Positions 1 through 4,657 of a DNA stretch of 5,027 bases are shown piece by piece; the first letter of the stretch is position 1, and every line of letters begins with the position of its first letter. The position numbers and the translations under genes were made by a program. The notes beneath the pieces are model-generated. The model saw nothing but the letters and a program-made list of their open reading frames with translations. It was not told the DNA's origin and did no database searches. This stretch comes from Chloroflexota bacterium (GTDB taxonomy: Bacteria > Chloroflexota > Anaerolineae > Thermoflexales > Thermoflexaceae): assembly GCA_030550075.1 (NCBI GenBank), contig JAUQQB010000242.1, positions 1-5,027 on the forward strand, written 5' to 3'.

Positions 1-18
1 TCCACCTTTAGAGCTTTC

Positions 19-34
19 AACTGCGTAACTCCTA
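19..34. repeat. Terminal inverted repeat of an off-window mobile element
   Basis: AACTGCGTAACTCCTA is the exact reverse complement of the left terminal repeat of the MITE-like element at 1431-1446 and matches that element's right end (1595-1610) at 15 of 16 positions. In this orientation the body of the element lies to the left, outside the window. Bases 1-18 do not obviously match the interior of the downstream copy, so this may be a relative with a different core or a full transposon. It ends 27 bp before the aroB start codon, so any aroB promoter must lie within or beyond the element. Confidence 0.75.
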
Positions 35-61
35 CCCAAATGAAAGGCAGCCGCGCGAGCC

Positions 62-1186
62 ATGATCACCCTCCATCTGCATTTCCCGGAACGAACGCAC
101 GCCCTTCCCATCCTGCTGGCGCCCGGCCTGCTGGATCGCTGCGGGGTGGCTTTGCAGGAAGCCGGTCTGGAAGGCCCGGTGGCCCTGGTGAGCGATACCA
201 CGGTAGCGGCCTACTACGGGGCCCGCGTGCGACGATCCCTGGAGGAGGCCGGGTTTTCTGTCCTGGAGATCCACCTGCCTCCTGGGGAAGGGACGAAGAC
301 CCTGGACATGGCGGCGGTGCTTTACCGGCGTCTCGCTCAGGACGGGATCGGACGGGATGGCCTCCTGATCGGCCTGGGGGGTGGGGTGGTGCTGGACCTG
401 GCCGGCTTCGTGGCCGCCACCTATATGCGAGGGATCGCTTTTGTCAGCATCCCCACCACCCTTCTGGCCATGGTCGATGCCTCCATCGGGGGGAAGACCG
501 GGGTGGACCTGCCGGAGGGCAAAAACCTGGTTGGCGCCTTTTACCCCCCGCGCCTTCTCCTGATCGATCCGATCGCCCTTCACACGCTTCCGGCGGCGGA
601 ATGGCGGAACGGCATGGCGGAAGTGGTCAAAGCCGCCCTGATCGGGGATCCCACGCTATGGCAGAAGCTCCGGGGCGACCCGGCCCGCTGGGCGGCGGTG
701 CCCGATATGGAGGGGCTTATGGATTGGCTCATACGGGCCATCGCTGTCAAGGTGCGCATTGTGGAGCAGGATCCCCTGGAAATGCGGGGGGAACGAGAGG
801 TGCTCAACCTGGGTCACACCTTCGGCCACGCCTTTGAGCGGGTGAGCGGCTATCGGGTTCCCCATGGGGAGGCGGTGGCCGCGGGCATGATGGCGGCTAC
901 CGCCCTTTCCGCCCGACAGGGCTGTCTGGAAGAGCCCCGCCTCTTCCAGGACCTGGAGGAAGTGCTGCAGGGATTGGGGCTCCCCACGCGCTGGCGGGCC
1001 TGGCTGGCCCGGTATGACATCGACACCTCGCCGGAGGACATCATCGCCGCTATGGATACGGATAAAAAGCGACGTGGGGGGCGCCTCCGTTTCGTCCTGA
1101 TCCATCGGCCCGGCGTGGTGCGCGTCCATTCCGATGTGCCCGATGAAGCTGTGCGACAGGCTCTGGAGGAGACAGCCGGATTGTAA
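62..1186 (+). CDS. aroB: 3-dehydroquinate synthase
   Basis: The 374-residue product is full length for AroB, the cytoplasmic NAD- and metal-dependent enzyme that converts DAHP to 3-dehydroquinate, the second step of the shikimate pathway. Visible motifs, in order: the glycine-rich nucleotide-binding GLGGGVVLDLAG (104-115); PTTLLAMVDASIGGKTG (131-147); GKN (153-155); GMAEVVK (184-190); LNLGHTFGHAFE (248-259); PHGEAVAAGM (267-276); and DKKRRGG (334-340). By family precedent the metal ligands are Glu187, His252 and His268, all present. The start at 62 is the only one possible: an in-frame TGA lies at 41-43 with no alternative start between. The Shine-Dalgarno is weak (AAAGG, about 15 nt upstream). 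No other shikimate gene is visible. The gene stands alone on its strand, with a hairpin terminator downstream and repeat-element ends on both sides. The function is secure. Confidence 0.97.
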   Translation: MITLHLHFPERTHALPILLAPGLLDRCGVALQEAGLEGPVALVSDTTVAAYYGARVRRSLEEAGFSVLEIHLPPGEGTKTLDMAAVLYRRLAQDGIGRDGLLIGLGGGVVLDLAGFVAATYMRGIAFVSIPTTLLAMVDASIGGKTGVDLPEGKNLVGAFYPPRLLLIDPIALHTLPAAEWRNGMAEVVKAALIGDPTLWQKLRGDPARWAAVPDMEGLMDWLIRAIAVKVRIVEQDPLEMRGEREVLNLGHTFGHAFERVSGYRVPHGEAVAAGMMAATALSARQGCLEEPRLFQDLEEVLQGLGLPTRWRAWLARYDIDTSPEDIIAAMDTDKKRRGGRLRFVLIHRPGVVRVHSDVPDEAVRQALEETAGL

Positions 1187-1258
1187 AGGCCATCCCCGGA
1201 GGTGTCCTTCCCGGGGCAAGGCGTTCAGGCCCGCCCGGGTTTCCCGTCCTCATCCCAA

Positions 1259-1286
1259 CCGGGGCGCCTCTCTGTAGGCGCCCCGG
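1259..1286 (+). terminator. Hairpin terminator after aroB
   Basis: An 11-bp perfect GC-rich stem (CCGGGGCGCCT at 1259-1269 with AGGCGCCCCGG at 1276-1286) closes a 6-nt loop about 70 bp after the aroB stop. It is followed by TCTT rather than a long T run, so intrinsic termination may be only partial. A smaller CCCCGG/CCGGGG hairpin (1194-1199 with 1211-1216) precedes it. Confidence 0.6.
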
Positions 1287-1419
1287 TCTTGCGAACGGTC
1301 ATCTTCGGGGGCCGTGCGCCAGCGGCGTGGGGCCCATGGGGAGCCCTTCCCGCAAACATCCTCCGTATCTCCAGCGCCGCACCAATTTCACCGGGTGCAG
1401 AATAAGATGGTCGCAAGAC
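1286..1419. repeat. Degenerate inverted repeat, about 134 bp
   Basis: GTCTTGCGA at 1286-1294 is perfectly inverted as TCGCAAGAC at 1411-1419. Just inside, CATCTT (1300-1305) recurs in inverted form as AAGATG (1404-1409), once a small insertion in the left arm is allowed. The enclosed sequence holds no convincing gene. It could be a worn non-autonomous element, but no target duplication is visible, and a repeat this short could arise by chance. Confidence 0.3.
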
Positions 1420-1423
1420 TCAA

Positions 1424-1430
1424 TCATTTA
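1424..1430. repeat. Left target-site duplication of the MITE
   Basis: TCATTTA abuts the left terminal repeat and recurs exactly at 1611-1617 beyond the right terminal repeat. This is the footprint expected of transposition. Confidence 0.8.
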
Positions 1431-1466
1431 TAGGAGTTACGCAGTTGGTTTTCTCCTGGGGGTTTG

Positions 1467-1501
1467 GGGGGAGTCGCGCGCCGAAGGCGCGCGACTCCCC
1501 C
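1467..1501. other. Strong hairpin inside the MITE, 16-bp stem
   Basis: The arms 1467-1482 and 1486-1501 pair perfectly around a GAA loop. After one mismatch, TTT at 1463-1465 pairs with AAA at 1503-1505. The stem is almost entirely G/C. Neither strand continues into a T-rich run, so it is not a textbook intrinsic terminator. As RNA it would be very stable and could protect 3' ends or slow polymerase. Confidence 0.8.
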
Positions 1502-1513
1502 AAAATATATTGA

Positions 1514-1552
1514 TCCCCCTCTCCACGGCCCCTTGGGCCGTGGGGAGGGGGG
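1514..1552. other. Second strong hairpin inside the MITE
   Basis: The arms 1514-1531 and 1535-1552 pair over 18 positions, with two G-T wobbles, around a 3-nt loop. The 3' arm merges into G-runs extending to about 1564 (four, six and seven G in turn), which might alternatively form a G-quadruplex on the + strand. Confidence 0.75.
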
Positions 1553-1610
1553 ATAAAGGGGGGGTGGCCATTCTACCTCTTCTCGCGAGCCCCGAACTGC
1601 GCAACTCCTA

Positions 1611-1617
1611 TCATTTA
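1611..1617. repeat. Right target-site duplication of the MITE
   Basis: TCATTTA repeats the 7 bp at 1424-1430. It overlaps the start of the 18-bp tandem repeat, showing that the element inserted at the edge of that repeat. Confidence 0.8.
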
Positions 1618-1646
1618 AGGTATCTGAATTATTTAAGGTATCTGAA
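1613..1646. repeat. 18-bp tandem duplication at the anti-sigma 3' end
   Basis: ATTTAAGGTATCTGAA occurs at 1613-1628 and again, identically, at 1631-1646 (period 18). The second copy contains the last codons and TAA stop of the minus-strand anti-sigma gene (Phe-Gln-Ile-Pro-stop), so the gene's terminal codons are duplicated just beyond its stop. The MITE inserted next to the outer copy. Confidence 0.85.
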
Positions 1647-2841
1647 ACACCCATGGTCCCTGCCAGCGGCGCACGGGTTCAGAGGTCGCGGGAGACCGGC
1701 CCACGAGCTCCAGGACCCGGAAGACCACCGGGCGCGCATGTTTTAGCTGCGAAGGCGCAAAGAACCAATCCAGGCAGACCTGCTCCCCCAGCCGCAACGG
1801 AGGGCGCTGGAGGATCGGCGTCGTGAGGGTGAGCGCCTCTCCTTCCGCGATCTCCGTGAGCTCGCCGGAGAGAGAGGAGGGGAAGTCCTCTTCCTGCGTC
1901 TTGATCGTCAGCTCCGCATGCATTGTCCAGCTCAACTGGGGATCCGGCGGGATGAAGCACACCCGTGCCCGCGCGCCCGAGGGAGCCCATACCCATCGCT
2001 CCAGGGTGAGCTCCAGTCCGTTGATGACTTCGGTCCGAGGGCCATAACGCTCTGCCTCCAGTTCAACCGGAACCGTGAGATCGAAGATGAAGCTCCATTC
2101 CGCCGCCGGCGTGGGGCTTTTCACAGGATCGGGCGTGGCCATGACGGTGCCCTCCGGGGGTCCGGATTCGGGGTGGATCTGCATCCAGCGGATGCCCGGC
2201 GTCGGAGCGGGGTAGGGGACCGCCTGGAATCCCACGTGCAACCGCAGGGAGAGGGATTCCGGTTGATGGGTGAGCCAGCCCGGCAGTGCCCAGGGGTCAA
2301 AGCCAACCGTGCCGGCCAGTTCCCCAGGCGGGAGCGACAGCCCGAGGACCTCCGAAGCCCCCACCAGGCCCTCCCCAATCAGGCTCGGGATCGGGTGTCC
2401 CGCCGCGTCCTCCAGGGTCAGGACAGGGATCCAGCGGGCGCTGGGGGATTCCGGGAGCCCCCGGACCCGGTAACCGATCAGGATACGGTTGGCGTCCGCA
2501 TAGGCCCGCTCGATGGTCACCGTCACGCCCTCCCGGGTCTGAGTCAGGGAAAGGATCTGGAGCTTCCGATCCCGCTCCAGAGGTTGGGTGAGGAAGAAGG
2601 CCTCCCATAGCTTGGGGGCGAAAGCCATCCCCATGAAGGCCAGCGCCAGCAGCAGCCCAACGGCCATCCAGGCCCGATTCCCTCGGACCGCCCATCGCCA
2701 ACCATGGCGGTGGGGCGTGAACAGCCGGGCCTGGAGGGCCGGCCACAGGTCCCGCTCCTCCGGGATCCGCCTCCGGGCCAGCCGATCCAGGGCCTCGCGC
2801 AACTGTCGCTCTTCTTCCGGCGTGCAGGGGAACCCGCTCAT
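1633..2841 (-). CDS. Probable membrane-bound anti-sigma factor (DUF4179-like)
   Basis: This 402-residue protein has a short charged cytoplasmic N-terminus (1-56), one clear transmembrane helix at about 57-74 (rich in Leu, Ala, Met, Val) and a long outside region of about 325 residues rich in beta-type sequence. The start at 2841 is chosen because its ATG overlaps the TGA of the sigma gene (ATGA) and is preceded by a GGAGGAGAG ribosome site. Overlap with an ECF sigma gene plus N-in/C-out topology is the usual arrangement for a cognate anti-sigma factor. The N-terminus lacks the HxxxCxxC zinc signature, so it is not a ZAS-type protein. The first outside segment (about 90-160, containing GVTVTIERAYADANRILIGY) recalls DUF4179, and the later one, from about 260, recalls DUF5643; both assignments are from memory of the families. 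What it senses is unknown. A further 20 in-frame codons upstream are open but lie inside the sigma gene and lack a good ribosome site. Confidence 0.8.
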   Translation of the reverse strand: MSGFPCTPEEERQLREALDRLARRRIPEERDLWPALQARLFTPHRHGWRWAVRGNRAWMAVGLLLALAFMGMAFAPKLWEAFFLTQPLERDRKLQILSLTQTREGVTVTIERAYADANRILIGYRVRGLPESPSARWIPVLTLEDAAGHPIPSLIGEGLVGASEVLGLSLPPGELAGTVGFDPWALPGWLTHQPESLSLRLHVGFQAVPYPAPTPGIRWMQIHPESGPPEGTVMATPDPVKSPTPAAEWSFIFDLTVPVELEAERYGPRTEVINGLELTLERWVWAPSGARARVCFIPPDPQLSWTMHAELTIKTQEEDFPSSLSGELTEIAEGEALTLTTPILQRPPLRLGEQVCLDWFFAPSQLKHARPVVFRVLELVGRSPATSEPVRRWQGPWVFQIP

Positions 2842-3386
2842 CGCTCTCCTCCCGTTTTTAGCCACGCGCGCAGCCGCTCCCGAGCCTGATGCAGATGCCA
2901 CTTCACCGTGCCAACCGCACAGCCCAGCGCCTCGGCGATCTCCGCCTCGCTCATCGCCTCATAGTAGCGAAGGGCCAGAACGGCCCGTTGCATCGGGGAG
3001 AGGGTCTCCAGGGCCTGGACCAGCCGCTCCAGGGTTTCCCTCTGCTCCCAGTCGTCCGCTGGATCTGACGCGGGATCCGGGCCGCCTTCCTCCACCGGGC
3101 CGGATTCCGCCGGCGCCTCCCGGCTCTCTCGACGGGCCAGGCGCCACGCCTCGTTCGCCACCAGGCGGCGGAACCACGGCCAGAACGGGGCGTCGGGACG
3201 GAAGGATTTCCGTTTCATCCAGGCGCGGATGAAGGCCGCCTGGACGGCGTCCTCGGCCTGCATCGGATCCGGCAGGATGAGGGCGGCGATCCGAAGGGCG
3301 CGGCCCTGATACCATCGCACCAGCGCCGCCATCCCTTCCGGATCACCCTGCCGCCACCGCTCGATCGCCTTGCGCTCATCCATCAT
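2838..3386 (-). CDS. ECF-type RNA polymerase sigma factor
   Basis: The 182-residue product has the two-domain build of group 4 sigma-70 factors. Region 2 covers about 20-86: AEDAVQAAFIRAW (44-56) is region 2.2 and contacts core polymerase, and FWPWFRRLVANEAWRLAR (68-85) covers 2.3/2.4, which reads the -10 element. An acidic, Pro-rich linker follows (about 87-115). Region 4 (about 119-176) has a helix-turn-helix, EAEIAEALGCAVGTVKWHLH (147-166), that reads the -35 element. Regions 1 and 3 are absent, as expected. It directs transcription of a small regulon, normally while released from an anti-sigma factor; the overlapping downstream gene is the obvious candidate. The start lies only 9 nt after the stop of the crystallin reading frame and has no clear Shine-Dalgarno, so its translation may be coupled to the gene upstream. 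ATG at 3383 is an equally possible start. The exact ECF subgroup cannot be named from the sequence alone. Confidence 0.93.
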   Translation of the reverse strand: MMDERKAIERWRQGDPEGMAALVRWYQGRALRIAALILPDPMQAEDAVQAAFIRAWMKRKSFRPDAPFWPWFRRLVANEAWRLARRESREAPAESGPVEEGGPDPASDPADDWEQRETLERLVQALETLSPMQRAVLALRYYEAMSEAEIAEALGCAVGTVKWHLHQARERLRAWLKTGGER

Positions 3387-3395
3387 CCGTAAGGG

Positions 3396-3671
3396 CTAAG
3401 GCTGGGTATAGAGGGAAGAGGCCCGATCGTTCCAGCCAAACACCCGCAGATCCGGCGCTGTCTCTCCAGCGAGGAGCACGAAGGGCTGGCCTTGAAAGTG
3501 AATATGCTCCCACAAAATCAACCGAGAAATACCTGTTGCAGCCTGGGCAGAAGAGATGCAATCATTCCAGCCCCCAGTGCAGGGGCCTATGACCTGACGA
3601 AGGTCCGCAATCGGTGTATTCGGAAAAACGCCCAGCCAGTCTCCCGCGCAAAGGATATGCTCCCAGTTCAT
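3396..3671 (-). CDS. Beta/gamma-crystallin domain, frameshifted C-terminal part
   Basis: This 91-residue frame holds two Greek-key motifs. Each begins with the aromatic-x6-Gly signature: WEHILCAG (3-10) and WEHIHFQG (54-61). Each ends with Gly-Trp and the calcium signature [N/D][N/D]xx[S/T]S: NDCISS (36-41) and NDRASS (81-86). That is one complete crystallin domain able, by family rule, to bind two calcium ions; the same fold occurs in secreted bacterial proteins, including those annotated as peptidase inhibitor I36. The ATG at 3671 is the first possible start in this frame (TGA at 3675-3677) and has no Shine-Dalgarno. It overlaps the secreted-protein frame at 3562-4128 by 110 bp. Deleting one base near 3669 joins the two into a secreted protein of about 243 residues and restores S-x4-WEH in motif 1, as in motif 2. 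It is best read as the broken-off C-terminus of that gene; a separate internally started protein is less likely. GC is locally low. Confidence 0.8.
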   Translation of the reverse strand: MNWEHILCAGDWLGVFPNTPIADLRQVIGPCTGGWNDCISSAQAATGISRLILWEHIHFQGQPFVLLAGETAPDLRVFGWNDRASSLYTQP

Positions 3672-4128
3672 ATCTCATGGAAGGATTCGGCTGCTGACAG
3701 ATTTGCTGGGGCTCGACCCCATCATCTGGAGGAGAAGACTCGGGAATCGGCTCCACCCCAACCCAAACGCCTCCCCCCTCCACCCGCATGTGAAGAGGCC
3801 TCAGGTCTGAAGGAGAGGGAGGAGTTAGAGGAGGTCCTCCCGGCTGTATTTTTTGCAAAAACGCATTACACCCCTCCAGGGTGGAAAACGCGTATAGATT
3901 ACCTTTGAACAACACAAAGCAGAGATCAACGCCCCGGCGATCGAAATCCGCCCAGATGCGGTTGAACTCCTCCGGCTCGTAACGCACACCATCGAAGACC
4001 ACGGGGACCTGCACCCCCTCCGAGGGCGGGGCCTCTGGGGTCGGGGCGGCCTCCAGCCCCAGCAGGGCCCCCAGCATCCCCAGGCCCAGAAGGGCCCTTT
4101 GGAATCGCAACAGAGATAGCCCGCGCAT
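3562..4128 (-). CDS. Secreted protein, N-terminal part of frameshifted crystallin gene
   Basis: Start 4128 is set by GAGAGGTG four bases upstream and by alignment with the paralogue starting at 4632. Residues 1-28 look like a signal peptide: Arg-rich start, hydrophobic core about 11-25, probable cleavage near Glu-Ala-Ala-Pro. A Pro/Glu-rich stretch follows, then a small domain (about 38-93) shared with the paralogue: VQVPVVFDGVRYEPEEF (39-55), LYAFS (78-82), and Cys70 and Cys87, a plausible disulfide. A Pro-rich linker leads to residue 153 (MRY). The remaining 35 residues to the stop at 3562 show no domain and lie antiparallel in no family I know; they are the out-of-frame reading of the crystallin coding sequence. 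I infer that the intact gene encoded signal peptide, small domain, linker and crystallin domain. The role of the small domain is unknown to me. An upstream in-frame ATG at 4209 would add 27 residues across the leader and probable promoter and is rejected. Confidence 0.75.
   Translation of the reverse strand: MRGLSLLRFQRALLGLGMLGALLGLEAAPTPEAPPSEGVQVPVVFDGVRYEPEEFNRIWADFDRRGVDLCFVLFKGNLYAFSTLEGCNAFLQKIQPGGPPLTPPSPSDLRPLHMRVEGGGVWVGVEPIPESSPPDDGVEPQQICQQPNPSMRYELGAYPLRGRLAGRFSEYTDCGPSSGHRPLHWGLE
3663..3677 (-). other. Frameshift junction
   Basis: The crystallin frame is closed by TGA at 3675-3677, yet it must be in use by the conserved Trp codon at 3663-3665. The upstream frame is used at least to the Tyr codon at 3670-3672. 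One surplus base in this short interval, for example at 3669, accounts for both. There is no homopolymer run or classic slippery heptamer here, so a mutation or a sequencing or assembly error is likelier than programmed shifting. Confidence 0.7.
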
Positions 4129-4153
4129 CGCGCACCTCTCGTGGAAAGATTTT
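4129..4153 (-). promoter_or_regulatory. Conserved 5' leader and ribosome-binding site
   Basis: The 25 bases before the start codon match those before the paralogue (4633-4657) at 23 positions and include GAGAGGTG with a 4-nt spacer. Similarity stops abruptly upstream of this block. Confidence 0.7.
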
Positions 4154-4161
4154 TCCCGCCC

Positions 4162-4190
4162 TATATACCCATCCAGCAGCCTAAAGGTTG
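4162..4190 (-). promoter_or_regulatory. Candidate promoter, possibly ECF-type
   Basis: Read on the minus strand, CAACCTTT (4190-4183) is followed, 17 nt after its AAC, by GGTATATA (4169-4162). TATATA could serve as a -10 with a transcription start near 4155, giving a leader of about 27 nt. The AAC...GTA arrangement resembles ECF sigma promoters (AAC at -35, CGTA at -10), which would allow the downstream sigma factor to activate its own operon. There is no good TTGACA-like -35. This is speculative. Confidence 0.3.
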
Positions 4191-4221
4191 GGGGGCATAG
4201 CTCAGGCATAAAAAGCGGAGG

Positions 4222-4252
4222 GGAGCCTCACCAATCGTTTAAAGAAGGCTCC
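4222..4252 (-). terminator. Possible weak terminator after the first secreted gene
   Basis: GGAGCCT (4222-4228) pairs with AGGCTCC (4246-4252) across a 17-nt loop, overlapping the TGA stop. On the minus strand it is followed, after 7 nt, by TTTTT (4214-4210). The long loop and the gap before the T run make it weak. Confidence 0.25.
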
Positions 4253-4632
4253 ACCCAAACCATAACCTTCCCCTCCCTTTCCTCCACCCGAACACGGAGG
4301 GGATGGACGACAGGCGGTGGATAATCCAGCGGCCTCGACAATCCCCATTCCTTCTCAAAGAATTCGTCACACCCCTGCAAGTAGTTAGAGAAGGCGTGCA
4401 ACGTGCCATCTCGCGAGAAGGTGTAGCAGAGATAGATCCCCCGCTGGCGAAGATCCGCCTCGATCCGGTTGAACTCCTCCGGCTCGTAACGCACGCCGTC
4501 CAGGATTACCGGGACCTGGACGCCTCCCGAGGGCGTGGATTCAGAGGTGGGCGCAGCCCCTAGCCCAAGCAGGCCCCCCACCAGGACGAACCCCCCCACC
4601 AGGAACCTCTTGAACGAAATCCGCTTCCCCAT
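4228..4632 (-). CDS. Small secreted protein, tandem paralogue
   Basis: This 134-residue protein has a typical signal peptide: Lys/Arg-rich residues 3-9, a Gly/Val/Leu core at about 11-25, and Gly-Ala-Ala-Pro at the probable cleavage site. Its mature part is the small domain found in the next gene downstream: VQVPVILDGVRYEPEEF (38-54), LHAFS (78-82), and Cys69 and Cys88, then a Pro-rich stretch and RVRVEEREGKVMVWVEP (113-129). It ends there and has no crystallin domain, so the two genes differ by presence or loss of that C-terminal module. The start at 4632 is supported by GGGAGGTG four bases upstream. The domain shared with a crystallin protein suggests a related extracellular role, but I do not recognise the family. 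The IS-like element 25 bp upstream has probably removed its native promoter, so expression is doubtful. It ends about 100 bp before the paralogue's start. Confidence 0.85.
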   Translation of the reverse strand: MGKRISFKRFLVGGFVLVGGLLGLGAAPTSESTPSGGVQVPVILDGVRYEPEEFNRIEADLRQRGIYLCYTFSRDGTLHAFSNYLQGCDEFFEKEWGLSRPLDYPPPVVHPLRVRVEEREGKVMVWVEPSLNDW

Positions 4633-4657
4633 CGCACACCTCCCGTGGAAAGATTTT
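4633..4657 (-). promoter_or_regulatory. Conserved 5' leader, truncated by the insertion
   Basis: This block is 23/25 identical to the leader of the paralogue (4129-4153) and includes a strong GGGAGGTG ribosome site. Homology ends exactly after the run of four T (4654-4657), where the paralogue has a fifth T and its promoter region follows. Confidence 0.75.

Larger units (their letters stand above)
1431..1610. mobile_element. MITE-like non-autonomous element, 180 bp
   Basis: The left end TAGGAGTTACGCAGTT (1431-1446) and right end AACTGCGCAACTCCTA (1595-1610) are inverted repeats matching at 15 of 16 positions, flanked by the 7-bp direct repeat TCATTTA. The interior encodes no protein. It is made mainly of two strong GC-rich hairpins joined by an AT-rich spacer (AAAATATATTGA), then a G-rich run. 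These are the features of a MITE mobilised in trans by a transposase that recognises the ends. No transposase with these ends is in the window; the IS5-type element at the right has different-looking ends. The element sits between the convergent aroB and anti-sigma genes, where its hairpins could hinder read-through from either side. Confidence 0.85.

Noticed and set aside
40..837. Long + strand open frame overlapping aroB
   Set aside because: It is the Gly/Arg/Pro-rich shadow of aroB in another frame, without recognisable motifs.
1225..1416. Minus-strand open frame of 63 codons between terminator and MITE
   Set aside because: Low-complexity composition, crosses the terminator hairpin, no ribosome site seen.
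1327..1746. + strand open frame of 139 codons across the MITE
   Set aside because: It runs through the element, the tandem repeat and the antisense of the anti-sigma gene; no ribosome site or domain.
2841..2901. 20-residue upstream extension of the anti-sigma factor
   Set aside because: It lies inside the sigma gene and lacks a good ribosome site, whereas the ATGA overlap start has one.
3663..3677. Programmed ribosomal frameshift joining the two crystallin-gene frames
   Set aside because: No slippery run, rare-codon pause or obvious downstream structure is visible; a mutation or sequence error is simpler.
4129..4209. N-terminal extension of the secreted protein to the ATG at 4209
   Set aside because: It would translate the conserved leader, Shine-Dalgarno and candidate promoter and bury the signal peptide internally.
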